64,000 nucleotides of DNA from NCBI RefSeq assembly GCF_004000825.1, contig NZ_BILZ01000008.1, positions 1 through 64,000 on the forward strand, in the 5' to 3' direction. The notes under the pieces were generated by a model that was not told the DNA's origin, searched no databases, and worked only from the letters and a program-made list of their open reading frames with translations. Shown one piece after another: positions 33,828 through 42,537 of this stretch. Source of the stretch: Paenibacillus kobensis NBRC 15729. Lineage in GTDB: Bacteria > Bacillota > Bacilli > Paenibacillales > Paenibacillaceae. Position numbers and translations under genes: made by a program. The first letter of the stretch is position 1. Every line of letters starts with the position of its first letter.

Positions 33828-36700
33828 TGCCGCGCCCCTTCCTGCTCAACCGCCAGCCACTCCCGCATTCGAGGCACGATCTGTTCGATATGCATATGCT
33901 CGATTTTGGGACCGGGAAGCGAGTACAGAAAATATTTGCCGTAATACGTTTCTAATACGCGAGTATCATATATGAGTACGATTCCCCTGTCCTTCGCCGA
34001 ACGGACAAGCCTTCCGAAACCTTGCTTGAAGCGGATGACCGCTTGCGGGATCGACAGCTTCATGAACGGATTCTGCTTCTGAGCCAGCAGCAGCTCCGAC
34101 TTCGCTTCAACGAGCGGATGGTTCGGCGGTTGGAACGGCAGCCTTACAATCGCGAGACAAGTAAGCGCATCGCCCGGGATATCGACGCCCTCCCAGAAGC
34201 TGCTTGTACCGAGCAGTACGGAAGCGGACTGTTGCCGGAAACGGCGGGTCAGCTTGCTTCGGTTGCTGCTGTCAATGCCTTGGCCGAGCACTTGAATTTG
34301 ATGCTGCTCCAGCGCTTCCTTGAGCGGATCGTATACCTGCCGCAGCATGCGGTATGAAGTGAATAGAATAAGCATTCTTCCGCCCAGCTCTATAGCAGAC
34401 TCGGTTAACGATCGTACCAGCAGACTGATGAATTGAGGATCTCCCCCCGCTCCTTTCAATTGCGGAAAGTTACGAGGGATAATAACCAGCGCCTGCTCCC
34501 GGTAATTGAAAGGCGAAGGCAGTTGAACTGTCTTCAGTCTTCCTTCCTGTTCCATGCCTTCAAGTCCAAGCTGCTCACAAGCGTATTGGAACGTCTTCTG
34601 TACAGACAGTGTCGCAGACGTCAAGATAACGCTCTTCTTTGGCTCGAACAGATGCATACGAAGCTGCTCGCTCACGTCCGCCGGAACGGCATACAAATGA
34701 ATCGACTTTGCCTTGAATTGCGTAGTTGCCTCTATCCAGTATACCGTATCCAGCTTGTTGGCGCGAACGAACTCGCGCATATCGTCACGAACGCGGGCAA
34801 GATCCTTCACTGCGCCATTCAAATCGGTAATCAGATTGACGATAGGCGTTTCCTCAATCTTCTCCTTCATATCGGTGAGCGACTTTTCCAACGTTCGAAC
34901 CGCCTTGTTCAGGTCGGCGTATATGTTGTTCTCCGTATCGGTAATTGTCGGCCATCCTGCCGGATGCTCCTTCGGACGGATTCGGAACACCGACTGGCCC
35001 GCTTCCGTCTGCTGTGCCTGAGCACCCGATTGAGCCCCCATCAGCGCATACATAAGCTCGAACAATTTATCCCAATCCTCACGAATCGCTGTTAGCGTCT
35101 TGCCCAGTTCGTCTAAAGTCTCGATCCAAGCCGGCACGGCAGCTTCGGACTCACCATGCAGCAGCGCGATCAATTGGCTGAGCAATCCGCCGCCTCGGCT
35201 GTCCTTGACTAACCGGCTGAAAGGATGTACGAAGGAAAAATAAGACAGCTGCAAGCCAAGATGCTTGCCCGCCACTTCCTCTAGATGATGGGCCTCATCG
35301 ACAACGAGCTGCTCGTAGCCCGGCAACAGCCGGTGTTCGGCCTGAATATCCGTGAAGACGAGCGAATGGTTTGTAATGACAATATCCGCTACATTCGTTT
35401 CATGCTTCGCCCGGTGATAAAAGCAGCGGCGGAACCATGGGCAAGCCCGGTTCAAGCACGAATCAGCATCGCTGGCAACCGTCTCCCAGAACTCTGCACC
35501 TTTGTTGCCGAAGTTCAGTTCCTCTTGATCGCCGGTTTCGGTCTCGCCGAGCCATATAATCATCTGCGCTGCCGTCATTAAATCTTCGTTTGGTGAAACA
35601 TATTCCCGCATGCGCACCTTCGTATCGAACTTGCGCAGACAGATGTAATTGCCTCTGCCTTTGAATATTGCCGCACGGAATGGGAATGGCGAAACTTCGT
35701 GAAGCAGCGGAATATCGCGCTGGCGGAGCTGCTCCTGAAGATTGATGGTGTGCGTGCTGACGACGATTTTTTTTTGCTGTTTCGCCCCATAATATAACGA
35801 AGGAAGCAAATATCCGAGAGATTTGCCTGTACCCGTTCCCGCTTCGATCAGCAAATGGCGTTCATGATCGAGCGCTTCATGAACTTCCTCGAACATAATG
35901 GATTGTGCTTCCCGCTCCTCATAATCCGGCATCAGCTGACGGAACCGTGCGCGTACCTCATCCATATACTGCTCGAACGTCAAATTCGACAGCGTCTCAT
36001 CTTCCCCATTGGCGCGTGCCGGCTGAACCTCCGACCAATCTCCCGCTTTCATGGCCAGTTGATTGAAATAGACATGATTGTTCGTATCAAGGGACGTCTC
36101 GAGCTCTTTGTTCTGAAGAGTAAGCTGAATGAACCAGCTTAAATCGTCATATCCGTTGAACAGCTCTCCAAGCCGCTGAAGACTAAGCAGAGGCAAATCC
36201 CTTAGCTTATGCACGCAATTCGCGAACAGCAGGGCCGTAGCTTCCGCATCGCTGTCCGCTTGATGCTTACGCTCATGCTCGATGCCGAACGCTTCGGATA
36301 CAGCTCCAAGCTGGTACGAAGGAAGCGTCGGATACAGCATCCGAAGCATATCGACCGTATCGAGTCGGCGTCCCGTGAACGGACTATAGCCGCACTTGTC
36401 AAGCGACCGGTTCAAGAAATGGGCATCAAAGCCGACATTGTGCGCCACCAGAACCGCATCGCTAAGCAATCGGACTACGTCAGTTAATAGATCTTCAAGC
36501 GATGGCGAGTCCGCAACCATATCGTCCGTTATGCCGGTAAGCTGCGTAATGAACGGAGGTATCGCCTTTCCAGGCCGCACGAAGGAGCTGAACGTATCGG
36601 CTACGTTCAGCTCCTCATCCAATACGACGATGCCAATCTGTATAATGTCGTCTTCGGCCTGATGGCCGGTCGTTTCCAAATCGAGTATTGCAAATTTCAT
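33824..36700 (-). CDS. dinG: DinG-type helicase with N-terminal DEDDh exonuclease
   Basis: 958 residues. A DnaQ-like exonuclease (1-165) has Asp7/Glu9 in LDLETTG, AHNVGFDAHF and His146/Asp151 (HQADSDAEA). An XPD/DinG-like superfamily 2 helicase follows: Walker A EAGTGTGKS (about 286-294) and DEAH (468-471). Four cysteines, Cys354, 415, 420 and 426, sit between these motifs in the position of the iron-sulfur domain of XPD-family helicases. It begins 18 nt after the TPR-like gene and overlaps rex by 4 nt. Role: DNA repair, inferred. Confidence 0.93.
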   Translation of the reverse strand: MKFAILDLETTGHQAEDDIIQIGIVVLDEELNVADTFSSFVRPGKAIPPFITQLTGITDDMVADSPSLEDLLTDVVRLLSDAVLVAHNVGFDAHFLNRSLDKCGYSPFTGRRLDTVDMLRMLYPTLPSYQLGAVSEAFGIEHERKHQADSDAEATALLFANCVHKLRDLPLLSLQRLGELFNGYDDLSWFIQLTLQNKELETSLDTNNHVYFNQLAMKAGDWSEVQPARANGEDETLSNLTFEQYMDEVRARFRQLMPDYEEREAQSIMFEEVHEALDHERHLLIEAGTGTGKSLGYLLPSLYYGAKQQKKIVVSTHTINLQEQLRQRDIPLLHEVSPFPFRAAIFKGRGNYICLRKFDTKVRMREYVSPNEDLMTAAQMIIWLGETETGDQEELNFGNKGAEFWETVASDADSCLNRACPWFRRCFYHRAKHETNVADIVITNHSLVFTDIQAEHRLLPGYEQLVVDEAHHLEEVAGKHLGLQLSYFSFVHPFSRLVKDSRGGGLLSQLIALLHGESEAAVPAWIETLDELGKTLTAIREDWDKLFELMYALMGAQSGAQAQQTEAGQSVFRIRPKEHPAGWPTITDTENNIYADLNKAVRTLEKSLTDMKEKIEETPIVNLITDLNGAVKDLARVRDDMREFVRANKLDTVYWIEATTQFKAKSIHLYAVPADVSEQLRMHLFEPKKSVILTSATLSVQKTFQYACEQLGLEGMEQEGRLKTVQLPSPFNYREQALVIIPRNFPQLKGAGGDPQFISLLVRSLTESAIELGGRMLILFTSYRMLRQVYDPLKEALEQHQIQVLGQGIDSSNRSKLTRRFRQQSASVLLGTSSFWEGVDIPGDALTCLAIVRLPFQPPNHPLVEAKSELLLAQKQNPFMKLSIPQAVIRFKQGFGRLVRSAKDRGIVLIYDTRVLETYYGKYFLYSLPGPKIEHMHIEQIVPRMREWLAVEQEGARQ

Positions 36701-36718
36701 CCGGCTTTCGGTCCTCTC

Positions 36719-37504
36719 CTAACGGATCAGCTCCGCGCTCCCGAAACGAAGCGACAGCTGCTGCCCGTTCCTTTCCTTGCAGCATTTCAAGTTCATCATG
36801 GAATCGGTAAAGCTCGGGTCGGCGTGATGCGCCTTCCGGAAAAATTGCTCTGCGAGCTCCAAATTCATGTGTACCGCTTGAATGCACCCGAGAGCATTAT
36901 AACCGATTGCCCGCCATTTGGCATGCTCGGTTAGCGAAATTAAGATTTGGAAATGCTTCTCCGCATCGTTCCACTGCTGCATATGCATCAGCGTCATCGC
37001 CATAAACAATCGGGCCAACTGGCAATCCGGCGACATTTCGATTGCTTTCCCAAGCTCGGAGGCTGCATGACCAAACATATGAAGCCTGAAGTATCCTTGC
37101 CCCCTTGAGATTAAGAAAGCCGTATCCTCGCTGAAACTGTAGCTGCATACCTCGTCCTGCATTTTACCGTTGGGAGAGACGCCATGCGCATGATGCGCCC
37201 CGGAAGTCTGTTCCGCCTGTACCGTCTCATTGTCCGCTAGCTGTGGTTCCAAGTTCTTCGGTGCATGCGTAACGAGCGGTACCGAAGCTGCCGGGTCGTC
37301 GTCTTGCGCTGCTTTCATTGCCGAATAGAATTCAGCCATCTTCTCCTCGAACGACAACCAATGCTCCACAATGGAATCGCTCATCGCCTTGAGCACGTCC
37401 AGCTGTTTGTTGAGATGCTCACGCCGATCTCCAGTTGTCCTTGGATACAGACGCATAATTTCGTCCAACTTGTCGTTCATCGTCGCGAACAGATGCGCAA
37501 ACAT
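36719..37504 (-). CDS. TPR-like protein of unknown function
   Basis: 261 residues. The N-terminal part is helical (FAHLFATMNDKLDEIMRLYP), the middle is a flexible His/Pro/Gln-rich segment, and residues from about 140 form two or three TPR-like helical pairs (FRLHMFGHAASELGKAIEMS; AKWRAIGYNALGCIQ). No catalytic motif. ATG 37504 is 8 nt from AGGCGGG; a GTG at 37513 is an alternative. It is first in the run with dinG and rex. Confidence 0.75.
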   Translation of the reverse strand: MFAHLFATMNDKLDEIMRLYPRTTGDRREHLNKQLDVLKAMSDSIVEHWLSFEEKMAEFYSAMKAAQDDDPAASVPLVTHAPKNLEPQLADNETVQAEQTSGAHHAHGVSPNGKMQDEVCSYSFSEDTAFLISRGQGYFRLHMFGHAASELGKAIEMSPDCQLARLFMAMTLMHMQQWNDAEKHFQILISLTEHAKWRAIGYNALGCIQAVHMNLELAEQFFRKAHHADPSFTDSMMNLKCCKERNGQQLSLRFGSAELIR

Positions 37505-37669
37505 ATTCGGCACCCGCCTTTACGTAAGAATGAGTGTAGAACGATGCCGGTCAATAAGCTCAATAGATGATGACGGATTGACTGACCGGAGTAACCTCAT
37601 TCTTTGTAGTGCGGGCCGATTTCATACCGCTCCCCAGCCTTTACACAGCGCTGGCATGGAAGCAATCGA

Positions 37670-38053
37670 TCAAAGGATGACCGAATGAATTTCTTCCGTC
37701 AACGAATCGAGCGGACGGTTATGCTCATCGACAATTACGATCGTCGGCTTAAAGCGGCGTGCCTCTTCCTCAGCCATCGCGGCGTACGTAATAATGATGA
37801 CTTGGTCGCCGGGCTGTACAAGCCGTGCAGCCGCCCCATTCAGACAGATGACACCGCTGCCGCGGGGACCTTTAATAATATAGGTTTCCAAGCGTGCGCC
37901 ATTATTGTTGTTGACGACTTGAACTTTCTCATTCTCCCACATATCGGCTGCATCCATTAAATCCTCGTCAATCGTAATGCTGCCAACATAGTTCAAATTT
38001 GCTTCTGTCACCGTTGCACGGTGAAGCTTTGATTTCATTAACGTTCTAAACAT
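37670..38053 (-). CDS. panD: Aspartate 1-decarboxylase (pyruvoyl enzyme)
   Basis: Makes beta-alanine for pantothenate. 127 residues. The self-cleavage site is Gly24-Ser25 in NYVGSITID, after which Ser25 becomes the pyruvoyl group; the beta-barrel motif [12 protein letters not shown] and [15 protein letters not shown] are present. It overlaps panC by 8 nt and is the last gene of panBCD. Confidence 0.97.
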   Translation of the reverse strand: MFRTLMKSKLHRATVTEANLNYVGSITIDEDLMDAADMWENEKVQVVNNNNGARLETYIIKGPRGSGVICLNGAAARLVQPGDQVIIITYAAMAEEEARRFKPTIVIVDEHNRPLDSLTEEIHSVIL

Positions 38054-38936
38054 GGGATTCTACCTCCACAAAGCTTAATATCCGATTGTCGATCAGTCTC
38101 GTCTTTCCGAACCGGACCGCCAGCGCGAGCAGCAGCGTGCCTTGAACCTCTTTAACAGCTTCTTCACCTGGGAGTGGCGTCAAATCTGGATAGGCTAACA
38201 GTTCAATATAGTCGATATCTGCAAGAGGAGACTTCCGGATCATCGACGACAGCTGTGTAATCAGCCCCTCTACGGTTAAGCCTTCACGTTCGCCAAGTTC
38301 CTTCGCTTCAGACAGCGCCTTGGACAGGACAAGCGCTTGCAGCCGTTCCTCCGCGCTCAAATAAACATTGCGGGAGCTAAGCGCAAGACCGTCCGGTTCG
38401 CGTACGATCGGACATGGCACGATTTCGACCGGCATATCCAAGTCGTCGGTCATTCGCTGAATAACGGCAACTTGCTGCGCATCCTTCATTCCGAAGTACG
38501 CCCGTTGCGGCTGAACGAGGTGGAACAGCTTGCTGACGACAACGCCTACGCCGTCGAAATGGCCAGGACGCGAAGCGCCGCACAGACGGTCGGTTACAAC
38601 GTCCACCGTAAGCCGGGTGAGCGGCTTGATGGGATACATTTCTTCTACGGTAGGCATAAATACGATGTCCGCCCCGTTATTCTCCGCAAGCAAAAGATCG
38701 CGCTGCTCATCACGGGGATACCGGTCGAAGTCTTCGTTCGGACCGAATTGGAGCGGATTGACGAAGATGCTTAATACCGTTATATCGTTATCCCGGACCG
38801 ATTGCCGGATTAGACTGGCATGGCCTTCGTGCAAATAGCCCATCGTTGGAACGAAACCTGTCGTGATCGACGGCTGCTTCGTACGCTCTTCACGCAGTGC
38901 ATGCCGCAATTGCTGCTTCGTACGGCAAATGATCAT
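38046..38936 (-). CDS. panC: Pantothenate synthetase
   Basis: Ligates pantoate and beta-alanine with ATP. 296 residues. HIGH-like [31 protein letters not shown], the active-site [12 protein letters not shown] and the KMSKS-equivalent [10 protein letters not shown] are present. Start overlaps the panB stop by 4 nt. Translation coupling across panB-panC-panD is likely. Confidence 0.97.
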   Translation of the reverse strand: MIICRTKQQLRHALREERTKQPSITTGFVPTMGYLHEGHASLIRQSVRDNDITVLSIFVNPLQFGPNEDFDRYPRDEQRDLLLAENNGADIVFMPTVEEMYPIKPLTRLTVDVVTDRLCGASRPGHFDGVGVVVSKLFHLVQPQRAYFGMKDAQQVAVIQRMTDDLDMPVEIVPCPIVREPDGLALSSRNVYLSAEERLQALVLSKALSEAKELGEREGLTVEGLITQLSSMIRKSPLADIDYIELLAYPDLTPLPGEEAVKEVQGTLLLALAVRFGKTRLIDNRILSFVEVESHV

Positions 38937-39859
38937 GTCGTTTGTTTCTCCTCTCTGTCTCCCTGCACAGGGCTATCCGCATGGGCCGGCTTCGAGCCCG
39001 AACCTGCCTGGCCCGAGCCGTACAAGTTAGACAGCACGGCAGTGCCTGGCTCCATCGGAAATGCATGCTTTTGTTCCGGGAAAGCTCCGGTCTTCACATC
39101 CTGCACATATGCGCCGATTGCGCTTCGAATCGTAGTGCCGATATCGGCATAAGTTTTCACGAACCGTTTCTCCCGGTAAGGAGAGGCATATTGCAATATA
39201 TCATGAAAAACGAGCACTTGGCCGTCGCAGCCGCGACCCGCGCCAATGCCAATCGTCGGAATCGATACCGCTGTGCGAATAGCTTCCGCTATCGGCTCGG
39301 TCATTAGTTCCAACACAATGGCGAATGCGCCGGCAGCCTCCAATGCTTTCGCATCTTGGAGAAGCCGCTCGGCCTCATGCTCGAGTTTGCCTTGTACTTT
39401 ATAGCCGCCGATCTGATGGATCGATTGCGGCGTTAGTCCGAGATGGCCCATGACAGGCACTCCCGCACGAGTGAGCGCCGCGACCTCATCCGCAATTTCG
39501 GCTCCGCCTTCCAGCTTAACCGCATTGGCAAGCCCTTCCTGAAGAAGACGCGCCGCGTTGCGCAGCGTTGCTTCGCGGCCGATGTGATACGTCATGAACG
39601 GCATATCCGCAACGACGAAAGTGTCCGCCGCTCCACGGCGAACCGCTTTTGTATGGTGCACCATGTCATCGAGCGTAACCGGAACAGTCGTATCATAGCC
39701 GAGCACGACGTTGCCAAGCGAATCGCCGACAAGAATGACGTCGACGCCCGCTTCCTCTGCTAGCTTAGCAGATGGATAATCGTAAGCGGTCAGGACGGAG
39801 ATGGGATTCCGGTCCTGCTTCATTTTCTTAAGCTTCGTAATGGTTAACGGTTGTGCCAT
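38933..39859 (-). CDS. panB: 3-methyl-2-oxobutanoate hydroxymethyltransferase
   Basis: First committed step of pantothenate synthesis, using 5,10-methylene-THF. 308 residues. Seen: TAYDYPSAKLAEEAGVD, VGDSLGNVVLGY, HLGLTPQS, IGIGAGRGCDGQVLV and DIGTTIRSAI. It carries a ~35-residue Gly/Ser/Gln-rich tail beyond the conserved barrel. ATG 39859 follows AAGGGG by 11 nt. It is preceded by a structured leader and a strong terminator that could control all of panBCD. Confidence 0.96.
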   Translation of the reverse strand: MAQPLTITKLKKMKQDRNPISVLTAYDYPSAKLAEEAGVDVILVGDSLGNVVLGYDTTVPVTLDDMVHHTKAVRRGAADTFVVADMPFMTYHIGREATLRNAARLLQEGLANAVKLEGGAEIADEVAALTRAGVPVMGHLGLTPQSIHQIGGYKVQGKLEHEAERLLQDAKALEAAGAFAIVLELMTEPIAEAIRTAVSIPTIGIGAGRGCDGQVLVFHDILQYASPYREKRFVKTYADIGTTIRSAIGAYVQDVKTGAFPEQKHAFPMEPGTAVLSNLYGSGQAGSGSKPAHADSPVQGDREEKQTT

Positions 39860-39895
39860 TGCTGCTTCATCCCCTTTAAAGTATAGGATAAACAC

Positions 39896-39926
39896 AAAAA
39901 AACCTTTTAGCCGCTGCTAAAAAGGT
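39896..39926 (-). terminator. Leader terminator upstream of panB
   Basis: Stem ACCTTTTAGC/GCTAAAAAGGT with AGCG loop followed by seven T on the minus strand, 36 nt before the panB ATG. Since the promoter lies upstream, transcription must read through it to express panBCD, so it looks like an attenuator. Confidence 0.85.
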
Positions 39927-40098
39927 CCCTAACGATAAAGGAACGTTGAATTGCATCGCTTCCTTCTGTCTCGGTCCCTTACGGCTCAGAGCAGAGTGCG
40001 CATAAAGCGCGCATGACTAATTGTTCTGCGGGATAATTAAATGGTGAACTTGCTTGCATCAAGTGCAGTTCCGGCCGGATACCGCCTTGCTTGCAACC
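39927..40098 (-). promoter_or_regulatory. Structured panB leader, candidate pan-type RNA motif
   Basis: Between the promoter and the terminator the minus strand can form bulged hairpins. One (39966-39994) has a GTAAG-type loop, and its 3' side reads GG-A-CC-GAG-A-CAG, leaving two unpaired A residues. A second, GAACT-GC-CTTG type hairpin lies farther upstream. The described pan RNA motif, found upstream of panB in Firmicutes, consists of stems with two conserved bulged A residues, often in tandem. The match was made by eye. Confidence 0.5.
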
Positions 40099-40127
40099 AG
40101 TATACCAAATAACAAGGATGGCGTAAA
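40099..40127 (-). promoter_or_regulatory. Promoter of the panBCD leader
   Basis: On the minus strand TTTACG (40122-40127), a 17-nt spacer and TATACT (40099-40104). The -35 lies inside the last arm of the dyad that follows birA. Confidence 0.6.
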
Positions 40128-40177
40128 TTTAGGATTCGCCTTCTTGAAGCCGAATTCTACAATTATCGCCATCCTTG
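40113..40177 (-). terminator. Long nested dyad after birA
   Basis: Perfect 11-bp outer arms CAAGGATGGCG (40113-40123) and CGCCATCCTTG (40167-40177) enclose a smaller hairpin, ATTCG-C-CTTC / GAAG-C-CGAAT. It starts 9 nt after the birA stop. The T-run is weak (TTATTT), and the far arm overlaps the panB promoter. Confidence 0.65.
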
Positions 40178-40185
40178 ATTAACAT

Positions 40186-41169
40186 CTAGCCTTGAGAAGG
40201 CTTTGGCTGCCCCATCTCGCCGGAGAATACCAGCTTCAGCTCGCCGTTATACTGTTCAAGCATGAGAGCGCCGCTCTCGTGCAAACCGACAGCGCGGCCG
40301 GCCAGATCGCCCTGCGGCGTCTGTACCGTTACAGCTTCGTGCAGCGTTACCGACAACGCTTCCCACAACAACTGAATGGGAGCAAACCCATCCTTCAAGT
40401 ACAGATCGTACAACTGCTCCCACTCGAGCATGAAGTCTGCGATGACGGTTTCCCTTGAAAACTTACGTCCCGCCTGGATCGACAGCGATGTCGCACGTTC
40501 CAGCAGCTCTTCGGGATAGTCGGACACGTCAAGGTTCACGCTAATGCCTGTGCCGGCAACGATATATTTGATCCGCTCGTCTTCTGCAGCCGATTCGAGC
40601 AGAATGCCGCTAATTTTGCGCCCGTCGATCAGCAGATCGTTCGGCCATTTGATGCCGATCTCAAGTCCTGTCGTCCGGCGCAGACTGCGGCACAGCGCAA
40701 CGGCAGTAAGCAGTGTGAGCTGCGGTGCGAAATGAATCGGAGTGCTGGGCCGCATAATGAAGCTCATCCAGACGCCTTTCGTATAGGGCGACACCCAGCC
40801 CCGCCCCATGCGCCCACGGCCGCTGTTCTGACGTTCCGCGATGACGAGTGCGCCTTCCGGTGCTCCGTCTTCCGCCCAGCGCTGAGCCTCGTTCTGTGTC
40901 GAATCGACTTCCTCAAGCAGCCTGATCTCGCGGCCGAACCGGCTCGTCTTCAGCATCCCGGCAAGCTTGTCCAGCGACAGATTGTCCGGCTTGGATATGA
41001 GCTTGTAGCCGAGCTTGCGTGAGGCTTCGATGACATAACCGCGGTCTTCGAGCTTGCGTACTTGTTTCCATACGGCCGTCCGGCTCACATGAAGCTCCTT
41101 GCTGATCGCTTCTCCGGACACATATTGACCCGGATCGCGCTCTAGCAAATCAAGAAGTGTATGATCCAT
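40186..41169 (-). CDS. birA: Biotin-protein ligase with biotin-repressor domain
   Basis: 327 residues, bifunctional type. An N-terminal HTH (SGEAISKELHVSRTAVWKQV) precedes the ligase domain with the biotinyl-AMP loop SGRGRMGRGW, KWPNDLLIDGRKISGIL, and a C-terminal SH3-like domain. It attaches biotin to acetyl-CoA carboxylase and other carriers and can repress biotin genes. It overlaps cca by 20 nt. Confidence 0.96.
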   Translation of the reverse strand: MDHTLLDLLERDPGQYVSGEAISKELHVSRTAVWKQVRKLEDRGYVIEASRKLGYKLISKPDNLSLDKLAGMLKTSRFGREIRLLEEVDSTQNEAQRWAEDGAPEGALVIAERQNSGRGRMGRGWVSPYTKGVWMSFIMRPSTPIHFAPQLTLLTAVALCRSLRRTTGLEIGIKWPNDLLIDGRKISGILLESAAEDERIKYIVAGTGISVNLDVSDYPEELLERATSLSIQAGRKFSRETVIADFMLEWEQLYDLYLKDGFAPIQLLWEALSVTLHEAVTVQTPQGDLAGRAVGLHESGALMLEQYNGELKLVFSGEMGQPKPSQG

Positions 41170-42526
41170 CGTTCATCCGTTCCTCTTCCATAGATTGGGC
41201 AAGCGCCAGCAGCGCTTCCCGCTCGTTCGGCGTTTCTCCTGATGCCGCGGCGCGCAGCAGCGCCTGCAGCAGCTGTCCCGTGCGCGGTCCCGGCTTCATG
41301 CCGAGCCGCTCGGCGAGATCTGTGCCGCCTACCGCAAGCTCGCGCACGGTCGTGCACGGCATCGCCGCGAGACGCTCCTCCAGCAGGCTGAGCGCACGCG
41401 GCGATAAAGCAGTGCCGCCGAGCGCGCTGTCCGCCTCAGCGAAGACGCGGGCGACGCGCAGCCATGCGGCGGCTGCGTCAGCGCCGGTGCTTAGCACGGC
41501 GCTGACCCAAGCAGCAGCGGCGTCAGGCTGCGCCGCCGCTTCGAAGTTGGCGGCATGCGCTGCTGCCGCCTCGTGCACGCGGACGACCGCCCGGATCGCC
41601 GAGGTGCGGCGAACCGGGAAGCGCAGGCGCGTTAGCGTCTCCTCGGCTTCGTCCGGCGTCAGCCGGAGCGCGAGGAAGACGGCCGCCCAGCGGTCGTCCC
41701 GGTGCTGCAGGCGCTCAAGCGCCTCAAGCGTCAGCGGCGGAATGCCGCTGCTGTTGTTGCTGCCGCTGGCATCTACCTCACTGCCGTCGACCGCTCCGCC
41801 CCGCTTCGGCGCGGCGAAGACGGCAGGCAGCGGCTCGCGCGTATGCTGCAGCAACCCGCTCGCAGCAAGCCAGACGGCGCCGCGGTGCGGGCCGGCGCCG
41901 TCCATCATTTTGTCCAACTCAGCACTAATCCGCTCCATTGCGACATGATTCAGCAATTCACGGTTGCGGATGATTGCGCGCCAAGCGCTAATCGCAATGG
42001 AATAACCGAATGTCGAAGCGAATCGAACGGCGCGTACCATCCGAAGCGCATCTTCTTGGAAACGCGCATCCGCATCCCCAACGCAACGGACGATTCGTCT
42101 GCCGATATCCTCGAATCCGCCGTATAGGTCCACAAGCGTTCCGTCTGCCCGGATCGCCATCGCATTCATCGTAAAGTCGCGCCTCAGCAGATCGCCTTCC
42201 AAATCCGCAATGAATTCGACGCCTGCAGGTCTGCGGTGATCCTCGTAGTCGCCATCCGTCCGGAAAGTTGTTACTTCGTAACTCTCGCCTTCGGACAATA
42301 CTGTAACCGTCCCGTGCGCAAGACCTGTCGGTACAGTCCGGTCGAACAGCGACATAACGGTGTCCGGCGTCGCTGACGTCGCGATATCAACATCCTTCAG
42401 CGGTCTTCCCGCCACGGCATCCCGTACGCAGCCGCCGACGAATACCGCCTCGTGACCGGCATCCTGCAGCGTCTGGAGCACTGGAAGAGCGCGTTCCATC
42501 TCATGATCCCAATACGGCTTAGCCAT
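41150..42526 (-). CDS. cca: CCA tRNA nucleotidyltransferase
   Basis: Adds CCA to tRNA 3' ends. 458 residues. The class II nucleotidyltransferase head has VFVGGCVRDAV and the catalytic DVDIATSATP, followed by the RRDFTMNAMAI motif C and the ATP-binding EDALRMVRAVRFA. The C-terminal ~230 residues are unusually Ala-rich (strings such as EAAAAHAANFEAAAQ) and the DNA at about 41,180-41,900 is much richer in GC than its surroundings, while the catalytic half is normal. Overlaps birA; begins 11 nt after the bshA stop. Confidence 0.95.
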   Translation of the reverse strand: MAKPYWDHEMERALPVLQTLQDAGHEAVFVGGCVRDAVAGRPLKDVDIATSATPDTVMSLFDRTVPTGLAHGTVTVLSEGESYEVTTFRTDGDYEDHRRPAGVEFIADLEGDLLRRDFTMNAMAIRADGTLVDLYGGFEDIGRRIVRCVGDADARFQEDALRMVRAVRFASTFGYSIAISAWRAIIRNRELLNHVAMERISAELDKMMDGAGPHRGAVWLAASGLLQHTREPLPAVFAAPKRGGAVDGSEVDASGSNNSSGIPPLTLEALERLQHRDDRWAAVFLALRLTPDEAEETLTRLRFPVRRTSAIRAVVRVHEAAAAHAANFEAAAQPDAAAAWVSAVLSTGADAAAAWLRVARVFAEADSALGGTALSPRALSLLEERLAAMPCTTVRELAVGGTDLAERLGMKPGPRTGQLLQALLRAAASGETPNEREALLALAQSMEEERMNDGSYTS

Positions 42527-42537
42527 CGAGCAAGCCT

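Noticed and set aside
41157-41948. A 263-codon Ser/Ala/Arg-rich plus-strand frame opposite cca
   Set aside because: Produced by the high GC of this segment; no ribosome site and no domain.
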